Origin: Bacillota bacterium
GTDB taxonomy: Bacteria; Bacillota; Sulfobacillia; JAJZYS01; JAJYTV01
Direction of reading: 5' to 3'
Assembly: GCA_021792885.1 (NCBI GenBank)
Contig: JAJYTV010000131.1
Span: 1 to 5,879, forward strand
Length of the DNA: 5,879 nucleotides
The stretch's first letter is position 1, and each line of letters begins with the position of its first letter. Shown here in pieces: positions 1 through 5,646 of this stretch. A program made the translations under genes and the position numbers. The notes below the pieces were generated by a model. The model was not told where the DNA came from. It saw only the letters and a program-made list of their open reading frames with translations, and did no database searches.

Positions 1-282
1 CAGATCGTCGCGGCGCGCACGCACATGGACGCCGCGGACGTCCGCCAGGGCACGCTTCTCTTGGCGGGATCCGCCGCGATGATCACGATCCTGGTCGTCG
101 CGTTGAGCCTCTTCGGCTACCTGCCGATCTGGGCGGCGGTGCCGCTCCTGCCGCAGATGGCGCGCGCCTACCTCTGGCTGGGCGGGCAGCGCCCGTGGCT
201 CGACATGCGGCGCATGGGCCGCCAGGAGGTCGTCCTGGCGGTGGCTTTGATGACACTCTTCACGCTCGTGGCGCACGCCTGA
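1..282 (+). CDS. C-terminal fragment of a polytopic membrane protein (YwiC-like or UbiA-like, unresolved)
   Basis: The reading frame is open from base 1 and ends at TGA 280-282, so the gene starts upstream of the window; the ATG at 25 is probably internal. The visible 93 residues contain about three hydrophobic segments (roughly residues 17-38, 41-60 and 75-92). A basic, Trp-containing cytoplasmic-looking loop (QRPWLDMRRMGRQE, 63-76) lies before the last helix, which ends in the short tail AHA. The pattern of a final loop with an R-x-G-x-x-E turn into a last helix reminds me of YwiC-like membrane proteins, and less strongly of UbiA-type prenyltransferases. No catalytic motif of either family is in the visible part, so function is not assigned. 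It reads in the same direction as the downstream ABC operon but is separated by 185 bp containing a likely operator, so it is probably a separate transcription unit. Confidence 0.6.
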   Translation, partial: QIVAARTHMDAADVRQGTLLLAGSAAMITILVVALSLFGYLPIWAAVPLLPQMARAYLWLGGQRPWLDMRRMGRQEVVLAVALMTLFTLVAHA

Positions 283-382
283 TCGCCGCGGTGCAAGCTC
301 CGCCGTCGCCTGCACTGGTGCGGCGCACCCGCTTGCGAATGGTGCGGAGGGGCAGGTCGTCGGCGTTCGTGCCCAAGCAGAA

Positions 383-400
383 TTCACACTGAGTTCACAC
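383..400 (+). promoter_or_regulatory. Tandem direct repeat, candidate response-regulator operator
   Basis: The heptamer TTCACAC occurs at 383-389 and again at 394-400, giving two identical half-sites exactly 11 bp apart (one helical turn, 4-bp spacer TGAG). OmpR/PhoB-family regulators bind such head-to-tail repeats as dimers: PHO boxes have 7-bp units with an 11-bp period, and the HssR box of staphylococci is also a tandem GTTCA-type repeat with an 11-bp period. The site lies 68 bp before the start of an operon that itself encodes an OmpR-family regulator, which suggests autoregulation. TTCACA also resembles a -35 hexamer (TTGACA), but no convincing -10 follows at normal spacing. The role is inferred; the repeat is directly visible. 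Confidence 0.5.
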
Positions 401-454
401 GCATCCCGCAACGTCGTGGCGGGGCACACTTCGGTGCCGTGCGATGCAAGACGC

Positions 455-461
455 AGGGGGG
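455..461 (+). promoter_or_regulatory. Ribosome binding site deciding the ABC ATPase start
   Basis: A purine run (AGGGGGG, ending at 461) sits 6 nt before the ATG at 468. The alternative in-frame ATG at 444 has no purine-rich site before it, so translation most likely begins at 468. Confidence 0.55.
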
Positions 462-467
462 ACGGCG

Positions 468-1487
468 ATGTCTGGGACAGCGGGTGGCGGCGGCGTCGCG
501 ATCCGCGCGCGCGGCGTGCGCAAGCACTTCGGCAGGACCGAGGCGCTGCGCGGCGTCGACGTGACGGCGGAGCGCGGCAGCGTGCTTGCGCTGCTGGGGC
601 CGAACGGCGCAGGCAAGACGACCATGGTGCGGATCCTGACCACCTTGCTGAGGCCGGACGCCGGTCAGGTGGAGATTGCGGGCTTCGATGCGATCCGCGA
701 GGCCAACGAAGTGCGGTACCGCATCGGGCTCGCGGGGCAGCAGGCTGCGGTCGACGAGTACCTCAGCGGGAGGGCCAACCTCGAGATGGTCGGGCGTCTC
801 TACCACCTGCCGACGCGTGCGGCACGGCAACGCGCCGACGAACTACTGGACCGCTTCGGCCTGGCCGAAGCGGGTCAGCGCCTCGTGCGGACGTACTCCG
901 GCGGAATGCGCCGCCGACTTGACCTCGCCGCCAGCCTCGTCGCGGCGCCGCCGATCCTCTTCCTCGACGAGCCGACGACAGGCCTCGACCCGCGCAGCAG
1001 GGTCGGCATGTGGGAGGAGATCGAGGCGCTGGTCGACGGGGGGACGACGCTGCTGCTCACGACGCAGTACCTCGAGGAGGCCGATCGGCTGGCTGACCAG
1101 ATCGTCGTGATCGACGCCGGCAAGGCGGTCGCGACGGGTACGCCGGACGAACTGAAGCGCAGCGTGGGCGGCGAGCGCGTTGACGTCCGGTTGCGAGAGA
1201 CGCGACAACTGGAGGCGGCCCGACAGGCGATCGCTGAGGCGACCGGGCGGACGCCCGATGTCGACGCCGAGTCCGGCCACCTGACGGTGCCCGTGGATGC
1301 GGGCGCTGCCGCGCTGACAGCCGTGGTGCGCGAACTCGATGCGGCGGATGTCGGTATCGAGGACATCGCGCTACGGCGACCGACACTCGATGAGGTCTTC
1401 TTCAAGCTGACCGGCCACGCCGCTGGCGACCTGTCCCCGGACGGCGAGCAGATCGTCCGGGGCGCTCGTCGCGAGGAGGTGTCCTGA
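468..1487 (+). CDS. DrrA-family ABC transporter ATP-binding protein
   Basis: This is the cytoplasmic ATPase subunit of an ABC-2 type exporter; ATP hydrolysis drives the membrane partner encoded next. From ATG 468 it has 339 residues, a normal length for the daunorubicin-resistance DrrA family. Motifs in order are: Walker A GPNGAGKT (44-51); Q-loop in the DrrA-like context GLAGQQAAVDE (Gln ~91); signature YSGGM (143-147); Walker B ILFLDEPT (163-170); D-loop GLDP (172-175); and the switch region LLTTQYLEEAD, where Gln200 takes the place of the usual His, as is common in DrrA proteins. The C-terminal ~110 residues form the DUF4162-like accessory domain, ending in the family hallmark RRPTLDEVFFKLTG (303-316). 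The Gly-rich N-terminus (TAGGGG) is probably disordered. It is the first gene of a four-gene operon; its TGA overlaps the permease ATG by one base (TGATG). Substrates in this family include antibiotics and lipids, but nothing here identifies the cargo. Confidence 0.95.
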   Translation: MSGTAGGGGVAIRARGVRKHFGRTEALRGVDVTAERGSVLALLGPNGAGKTTMVRILTTLLRPDAGQVEIAGFDAIREANEVRYRIGLAGQQAAVDEYLSGRANLEMVGRLYHLPTRAARQRADELLDRFGLAEAGQRLVRTYSGGMRRRLDLAASLVAAPPILFLDEPTTGLDPRSRVGMWEEIEALVDGGTTLLLTTQYLEEADRLADQIVVIDAGKAVATGTPDELKRSVGGERVDVRLRETRQLEAARQAIAEATGRTPDVDAESGHLTVPVDAGAAALTAVVRELDAADVGIEDIALRRPTLDEVFFKLTGHAAGDLSPDGEQIVRGARREEVS

Positions 1488-2332
1488 TGGGAGCCGCGGT
1501 CGCCCGGCGCGAGTCGCCGCGTTCGCCGCTCACCCAGTTGCGCTGGGTGGTCCAAGACTCCTGGACAGTTGCGCGCCGCCACCTCCTGCATATCCGCTAC
1601 ATGCCGGAGAAGCTTGCAGACGTGACGATCCAGCCGCTGATCTTCGTGTTCATGTTCGCCTACATCTTTGGCAGTGCGATCGTGGTGCCTGGCGGGCACT
1701 ATCGCGATTTTCTGATGCCAGGCATCTTCACCCAGAGCATGGCCTTCGCATCGATGTCCATCATGGTCGGGATCGTCAACGACATGTCCAAGGGCGTCAT
1801 GGACCGCTTTCGCTCTCTGCCGATGTCCAGGGCGGCCGTTCTGATCGGGCACACCGGCGCGAACCTGATCGAGAGCGTGCTGGGCCTCATCGTGATGACC
1901 GGGTCCGGCCTCGTGGTCGGCTGGCGCGCAGACCTGGGCCTCTGGCCAACGCTCGCCGGGTTTGGCGTACTGCTGCTCTTCGGCTTCGCGATGACCTGGA
2001 TCGGCGCGTTCGTCGGCCTGTTCTTGCGAAGCGTGGAGGCGGCCCAGGGATTCGGCATGGTCGTCATGTTCCCGCTCACGTTCGTCGCGAACACCTTCGT
2101 TCCCACGCAAGGCATGCCCGCGTGGCTGCGCGTGATCGCCAACTGGAACCCGACGAGTGCGGTGGTCGCGGCGTGTCGACAGCTGTTCGGCAACAGCATT
2201 TCAACTCCCCAGGCGTCGACCGTTTGGCCGCTTGCGCACCCTGTCATCGCCGCCCTGATCTGGTGCGGCGTCCTGATCGCCGTGTTCCTGCCGCTCGCAG
2301 TCTGGCGCTTCCGTTGGGCCATGTCGAGATGA
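1487..2332 (+). CDS. DrrB-family ABC-2 type transporter permease
   Basis: This is the membrane half of the exporter, 281 residues, expected to dimerise and pair with two copies of the ATPase. A soluble amphipathic N-terminus (1-45, with WTVARRHLLHIRYMPEKL, the usual connector region of ABC-2 permeases) is followed by about six hydrophobic helices near 47-67, 78-98, 124-145, 156-180, 188-206 and 251-273. The cytoplasmic loop KGVMDRFRSLPMSRAAVLIG (102-121) is the ABC-2 hallmark segment that contacts the ATPase, and NPTSAVV (221-227) in the last extracellular/re-entrant region is typical of DrrB proteins. A strong GAGGAGG site at 1473-1479, 7 nt before ATG 1487, supports the start. The start overlaps the upstream stop by one base, and the end overlaps the response-regulator start by four bases (ATGA at 2329-2332). 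It lacks the large extracellular domain seen in BceB-type sensor permeases. Confidence 0.94.
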   Translation: MGAAVARRESPRSPLTQLRWVVQDSWTVARRHLLHIRYMPEKLADVTIQPLIFVFMFAYIFGSAIVVPGGHYRDFLMPGIFTQSMAFASMSIMVGIVNDMSKGVMDRFRSLPMSRAAVLIGHTGANLIESVLGLIVMTGSGLVVGWRADLGLWPTLAGFGVLLLFGFAMTWIGAFVGLFLRSVEAAQGFGMVVMFPLTFVANTFVPTQGMPAWLRVIANWNPTSAVVAACRQLFGNSISTPQASTVWPLAHPVIAALIWCGVLIAVFLPLAVWRFRWAMSR

Positions 2333-3003
2333 CGCACGTACTGGCCGTCGACGACGATCCGCACATTCGCGAACTCCTGCGCCTGTACCTCGAGCGCGAA
2401 GGATTCGTCGTGCACGAGGCAGGGGACGGCGCGGCAGCGCTCGCGCTGCTGGAGACCCAGAGCGCGGACATTGTGGTGCTCGACCTGATGATGCCCGGCG
2501 TCGACGGCTGGGAACTGTGCCGTGCGCTGCGCGCCGGCAGCGACGTACCGATCCTGCTGTTGACGGCCAGAGGCGAGACCAAGGACAAGGTCAGGGGGTT
2601 CGGACTCGGCGTCGACGACTACCTCGTCAAGCCGTTCGACCCGCAGGAATTGGTCGCGCGGGTGAAGGCCGTGCTGCGGCGCTACCGCATCGTCGCCTCA
2701 CAGGTGGTCGAGGTCGGCCGGCTACGGCTCGACCGCACGGACCACGTGGTCCACTGCGGAGAGGCAAGACTCACGTTGCCCCGCAAGGAGTTCGAACTCC
2801 TCTTCCACCTGGGCAGCTATGTGGGCCGTACCTTGACGCGCGAACAGCTGATCGAACAGATCTGGGGTTACGACTTCGTAGGCGACGAGCGCACTGTCGA
2901 CGTGCATATCAAGCGGCTGCGCGACCGTTTCCCCGAGGAGGAGTGCAGGTTTCGCATCCGCACGATCCGCGGGCTCGGGTATCGCCTGGAGGCGATCGCG
3001 TGA
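2329..3003 (+). CDS. OmpR/PhoB-family response regulator (HssR-like)
   Basis: This is a DNA-binding transcription regulator of 224 residues, the full standard length. The receiver domain (about 3-117) has the acidic pocket D8-D10 (VDDD), phospho-acceptor Asp52 in LDLMMPG, Thr79 (LLLTA) and Lys101 (KPFD). The winged-helix DNA-binding domain (about 127-221) contains TLPRKEFELLFHL, the recognition-helix region GDERTVDVHIKRLRDR (185-200) and the wing ending RTIRGLGYRLE. The match KAVLRRY plus IWGYDFVGDERTVDVHIKRLR is close to what I remember of staphylococcal HssR. The start at ATG 2329 gives the canonical receiver N-terminus MTHVLAVDDD and a 4-bp ATGA overlap with the permease; longer in-frame extensions only translate permease DNA. 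There is no good Shine-Dalgarno site just before it, so expression probably depends on reinitiation after the permease. It likely controls its own operon through the tandem repeat at 383-400 (inference). Confidence 0.95.
   Translation: MTHVLAVDDDPHIRELLRLYLEREGFVVHEAGDGAAALALLETQSADIVVLDLMMPGVDGWELCRALRAGSDVPILLLTARGETKDKVRGFGLGVDDYLVKPFDPQELVARVKAVLRRYRIVASQVVEVGRLRLDRTDHVVHCGEARLTLPRKEFELLFHLGSYVGRTLTREQLIEQIWGYDFVGDERTVDVHIKRLRDRFPEEECRFRIRTIRGLGYRLEAIA
2988..2992 (+). promoter_or_regulatory. Ribosome binding site supporting the GTG start of the kinase
   Basis: GGAGG lies 7 nt before GTG 3000-3002, inside the end of the response-regulator gene. The other possible start, ATG 3036, has no purine-rich site at useful distance (AAGGAG at 3003-3008 is 27 nt away). 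This favours GTG 3000 and a GTGA overlap. Confidence 0.65.
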
Positions 3004-4115
3004 AGGAGCGGCACCATCCGTTGAACGCGAACCATATGCGCCACAAGGCGGAACATAGGGCCCAGGGCGGTCCCGGCGCGGGATGGGCGGCTCTCGGGGT
3101 GCTCGCCTTCCTCGTCGCCATCGTCCTCGCCTGGGCCCTCGCGTTCCTTGTGACCAACTGGCTCTACGGCCAGATCTCCCTGCACCCGGCGGAGATCGTG
3201 CGCCAGATCGTCACGGCGCTCGCGGGGCTCCTGTTCCTGGCGCTGCCAGCTGGCGTGATCGGCGCGCTCCACCGGCCGAACGAGGTGGCTGCGTTTCGCT
3301 CCATCCTGATGGCTCTGCAGCGCATCGCTCGCGGTGACTTCCGCACGCGCGTGCAGGCGCCGCTCCAACGACTCGATCACCCCTACAACCAACTTGTACA
3401 CAGCATCAACGACATGGCAGAAGAACTCGGCCGCATGGAAGCCTTGCGCCAGGAGTTCATCTCGAACGTCTCCCACGAGATCCGCTCTCCGCTCACCTCG
3501 ATCCGCGGATTCGCGAAGGCGCTGCAGGATGACCGGTTGGATCCTGCCGAGCGGCGGCGCTATCTCGAGGTCATCGAGACGGAGAGCGAGCGGCTCTCGC
3601 GGATGAGCGACAACCTGCTTCGCCTCGCCGCGCTGGAGGCGGACCAAACGATTCAGGCGGCGCCTTATCGCTTGGATCGGCAGCTGCAGCGCGTCCTTTT
3701 GGCCGCCGAGCCGCAGTGGAGCGCAAAACAGATCGAGGTAGAGGCAGAACTTCAGATCGTTGAGGTCGTCGGGGACGAGGCGCTGCTCAACCACGTGTGG
3801 ACGAACCTGCTTCACAATGCGGTAAAGTTCACGCCGGCGGGGGGCAGGATCGCGATTCGGATGCGACAGGAGACTGGCGAGGCCATCGTCGAGGTCGAAG
3901 ATACCGGGATCGGCATCTCCGCAGAGGACCAGCGGCGGATCTTTGAGCGGTTCTACAAGGCGGATCCGGCGCGGGTTCGCACGGATGACGGGAGCGGACT
4001 CGGCCTGGCTCTGGCCAAGCTGATCGCTGAACTGCATGGCGGCAGTATTCGGGTGACGAGTACCCCCGGCCATGGGGCGACATTTTCCGTCGCGCTGCCT
4101 GGAGCGCGGAACTGA
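3000..4115 (+). CDS. Sensor histidine kinase with minimal extracytoplasmic region (HssS-like)
   Basis: This is the membrane-bound kinase partner of the adjacent response regulator, 371 residues from GTG 3000. A basic, His-rich N-terminal tail (about 1-28) is followed by two transmembrane helices (about 29-54 and 71-91). They are separated by only ~16 residues, so there is almost no external sensor domain. A HAMP-like linker (92-146, with IARGDFRTR and NQLVHSINDMAEEL) follows. The HisKA dimerisation domain carries the phospho-acceptor His159 in SNVSHEIRSPLTSI, with Ser at the position usually Thr. The HATPase_c domain shows the N-box NLLHNAVKF (269-277, Asn273), G1 DTGIGI (301-306), F-box FERFYK (315-320) and G2 GSGLGLALAK (331-340). 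All catalytic motifs are intact. The start overlaps the regulator stop by 4 bp (GTGA). The signal may be sensed in the membrane or through the co-encoded transporter; the ligand is unknown. The stop lies 30 bp from the end of the convergent MFS gene, with no clear terminator between. Confidence 0.93.
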   Translation: MKERHHPLNANHMRHKAEHRAQGGPGAGWAALGVLAFLVAIVLAWALAFLVTNWLYGQISLHPAEIVRQIVTALAGLLFLALPAGVIGALHRPNEVAAFRSILMALQRIARGDFRTRVQAPLQRLDHPYNQLVHSINDMAEELGRMEALRQEFISNVSHEIRSPLTSIRGFAKALQDDRLDPAERRRYLEVIETESERLSRMSDNLLRLAALEADQTIQAAPYRLDRQLQRVLLAAEPQWSAKQIEVEAELQIVEVVGDEALLNHVWTNLLHNAVKFTPAGGRIAIRMRQETGEAIVEVEDTGIGISAEDQRRIFERFYKADPARVRTDDGSGLGLALAKLIAELHGGSIRVTSTPGHGATFSVALPGARN

Positions 4116-4145
4116 GGGCCCGGATCGCGGAGGCGGAGCGGAATT

Positions 4146-5555
4146 CTAGTCCGGCAGGAAAGGGATATCGGGACGGGTACCGCCCCGCGGTTCCTTCGGC
4201 AACACCGCCTGCAGGACGATCGACGCGACGGCGACGATCAGGAGGGCCAGGGTGCCGTCGCGGAAGCCCTGGAACGGGTCTTGGGGCGAGAGGGAATACA
4301 TCGCGGCGGCGAGCGCGTTGCCGATCGTCATGCCGATCGACCGGCCCATGTTCAGGAGGCCGCCCGTGACGCCAAGATGCTCTTTCGGCGAGTTGCCCAT
4401 CACAGAGCTGTTGTTCGGTGGCGTGAAGACGCCCGCGCCCGCGCCGATCAGGACCAGGGCGGGAACGGTGAGGCCGAAGGCGATATCCTTTGTCCAGAGG
4501 AAGACGAGGAGCGCCCCGACCGCCGTCACCCCGAGACCCGCCACGGCGACAAGCCGGTTGCCGAAGCGGTCCGCGATCGTGCCGGCGACCGGTGCAACCG
4601 CCGTCATCGCGAGCGCGACCGTGCTGACGATGATGCCCATGTGCGCCGGCGGCAGGCCGCGCACTCTCTCGAAGTAGTATGGGAGCAGGAAGAAGATGCC
4701 GTAGAGCACACTGAACGAGAGGACCCCGAGGATCACGCCGCCTGTCACGTGGATGATGCGCACGACGCTCGGGTGGACGAGCGGAGCTTCGACGCGGAAC
4801 TGGCGTACGGCGAAGAAGTAGCCGAGCACCAGGCCGGCGAGGGCCTCGAGGTACCAGACGCCGTGGCCGCCGAAGGCCAGAAGGAGCAGTGTGAGCGCGC
4901 CGGCGAGCAGCAGCGAACTCGTGACATCGACCTGCGGCCGCGGCTGGCCCGGGTGGCGCTGCGCGTCGCGCGGCAAAGTGAACGGAGCGATGATCAGTGC
5001 GAATGCCGCGATCGGCAGGTTGACGAGGAAGATCGCGCGCCAGGAGAAGGCGCCGATCAAGAGGCCGCCGACGGCCGGCCCGATCGCGAGGCCTACGGCC
5101 TGGGCCGCGCCCTGCACGCCGATCGCGCGCCCGCGCATGCTCGCAGGGACACTGGAGGTCACGATCGCGACCGAGTTCGCCTGCAGCATGGCTGCCCCGA
5201 TGCCCTGCGCGACGCGCGAGAGGAGCAGCACCCATAGGCTTGGCGCGAAGCCACAGCCCGCAGAGGCGACTCCGAATACGAGGAAGCCGAACCGGTACAT
5301 GCGCGAGCGCCCAATGGTGTCTGCAAGGCGCCCGGCCAGGACGACGACGGTCGTGAGGGCGAGGAGGTAGGCCAGAGAAACCCATGCGATGTCGCTCGGC
5401 GTGGTGTGGAAGGCGTGCTGCATCGTCGGGAATCCGGTGCTCACGATACTGGCATCGATCGCGGCCATCGCCGCGCCCAGGCAAACGGTTGCGACGGCTA
5501 ACCAGGGCCGGGCGGCGAGCCCTTCCTCGAGCGGCTGTGCTTGTGGGTTTCTCAT
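4146..5555 (-). CDS. DHA2-family (14-TM) MFS drug efflux transporter
   Basis: This is a cytoplasmic-membrane proton antiporter of the EmrB/QacA (DHA2) family, exporting drugs or other small toxic compounds. From ATG 5555 it has 469 residues, in the range for 14-TM members. About 14 hydrophobic helices are seen (near 19-39, 57-77, 86-104, 108-128, 145-167, 173-193, 213-231, 237-253, 270-293, 305-325, 335-355, 361-381, 395-418 and 435-453). Diagnostic motifs are: TM1 Asp34 in AIDASIVSTGFPT; motif A GRLADTIGRSR (75-85); and antiporter motif C in TM5 ending LAIGPAVGG (156-164). PPNNSSVMGNSP (379-390), followed by GLLNMGRSIG, is typical of DHA2 proteins. The frame is open to ATG 5600 (484 residues), with another ATG at 5570. 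I prefer 5555 because the extra codons are AT-rich, unlike the gene, and because a start at 5600 leaves only 16 bp to the LysR box. None of the starts has a Shine-Dalgarno site. It is divergent from the LysR gene and probably regulated by it. Confidence 0.92.
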   Translation of the reverse strand: MRNPQAQPLEEGLAARPWLAVATVCLGAAMAAIDASIVSTGFPTMQHAFHTTPSDIAWVSLAYLLALTTVVVLAGRLADTIGRSRMYRFGFLVFGVASAGCGFAPSLWVLLLSRVAQGIGAAMLQANSVAIVTSSVPASMRGRAIGVQGAAQAVGLAIGPAVGGLLIGAFSWRAIFLVNLPIAAFALIIAPFTLPRDAQRHPGQPRPQVDVTSSLLLAGALTLLLLAFGGHGVWYLEALAGLVLGYFFAVRQFRVEAPLVHPSVVRIIHVTGGVILGVLSFSVLYGIFFLLPYYFERVRGLPPAHMGIIVSTVALAMTAVAPVAGTIADRFGNRLVAVAGLGVTAVGALLVFLWTKDIAFGLTVPALVLIGAGAGVFTPPNNSSVMGNSPKEHLGVTGGLLNMGRSIGMTIGNALAAAMYSLSPQDPFQGFRDGTLALLIVAVASIVLQAVLPKEPRGGTRPDIPFLPD

Positions 5556-5616
5556 ATCAAAGTCAAGCATAGTGCATTCAGACACAAAGGGAAACTGCAT
5601 GTTGGCTTTGTATTAA

Positions 5617-5633
5617 CATAAGGTGCACTTATG
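5617..5633. promoter_or_regulatory. LysR-type operator (T-N11-A palindrome) between the MFS and LysR genes
   Basis: CATAAG and CTTATG form a perfect 6-bp inverted repeat with the 5-nt spacer GTGCA. The inner ATAAG-N5-CTTAT has T5619 and A5631 separated by exactly 11 nt, the T-N11-A pattern of LysR-family recognition sites. It lies in the AT-rich gap between divergent genes, one of which encodes a LysR regulator, the classical arrangement. The last base touches the Shine-Dalgarno site of the LysR gene, so bound protein could block LysR expression (autorepression) while acting on the MFS promoter. A partial copy (CATAGTGCA) at 5568-5576, about 50 bp away, could be a weaker activation half-site. 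No convincing -35/-10 pair could be assigned on either strand. Confidence 0.6.
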
Positions 5634-5634
5634 A

Positions 5635-5639
5635 GGAGG
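5635..5639 (+). promoter_or_regulatory. Ribosome binding site of the LysR gene
   Basis: GGAGG lies within the purine run GAGGAGGG (5633-5640), 7 nt before ATG 5647. It selects ATG 5647 over the upstream ATG at 5631, which itself lies in the palindrome and is in a different frame. Confidence 0.7.
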
Positions 5640-5646
5640 GCTCGGC

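Noticed and set aside
317..329. GGTGC-GGC-GCACC hairpin downstream of the first gene, as a possible terminator
   Set aside because: The stem is only 5 bp and no T-run follows on the plus strand; such palindromes are expected by chance at this base composition.
195..392. Small 65-codon frame after the first gene
   Set aside because: It starts inside the first membrane-protein gene in another frame, is Arg-rich, has no clear ribosome binding site and runs into the candidate operator.
875..2110. Long open frame (411 codons) on the minus strand across the ABC genes
   Set aside because: It is antisense to two genes with complete family motifs, and its translation is rich in Arg, His, Ala and Ser with no recognisable domain: a typical high-GC shadow frame.
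2122..2328. N-terminal extension of the response regulator to ATG 2122
   Set aside because: It would overlap the permease gene by over 200 bases and add a low-complexity sequence before a receiver domain that starts normally at ATG 2329.
2868..4073. 401-codon minus-strand frame opposite the kinase
   Set aside because: It is antisense to a kinase with intact H, N, G1, F and G2 motifs; the translated product has no family resemblance.
4120..4154. CCGGA...TCCGG inverted repeat at the convergent junction, as a terminator
   Set aside because: The arms are 5 bp with a 25-nt loop and no T-run, too weak to call.
4281..5237. 318-codon plus-strand frame opposite the MFS gene
   Set aside because: It is antisense to the MFS gene, extremely Arg/Asp/Glu-rich and without any domain; a shadow of hydrophobic codons.
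3829..5484. 551-codon minus-strand frame overlapping the MFS gene
   Set aside because: It is a different frame of the same strand as the MFS gene, and the translation is Arg/Pro-rich low complexity, whereas the MFS frame has 14 helices and all motifs.
5603..5630. Possible sigma-70 promoter for the LysR gene (TTGGCT or TATTAA elements)
   Set aside because: No pair of -35 and -10 hexamers with 16-18 bp spacing and reasonable matches could be found, so no promoter is annotated.
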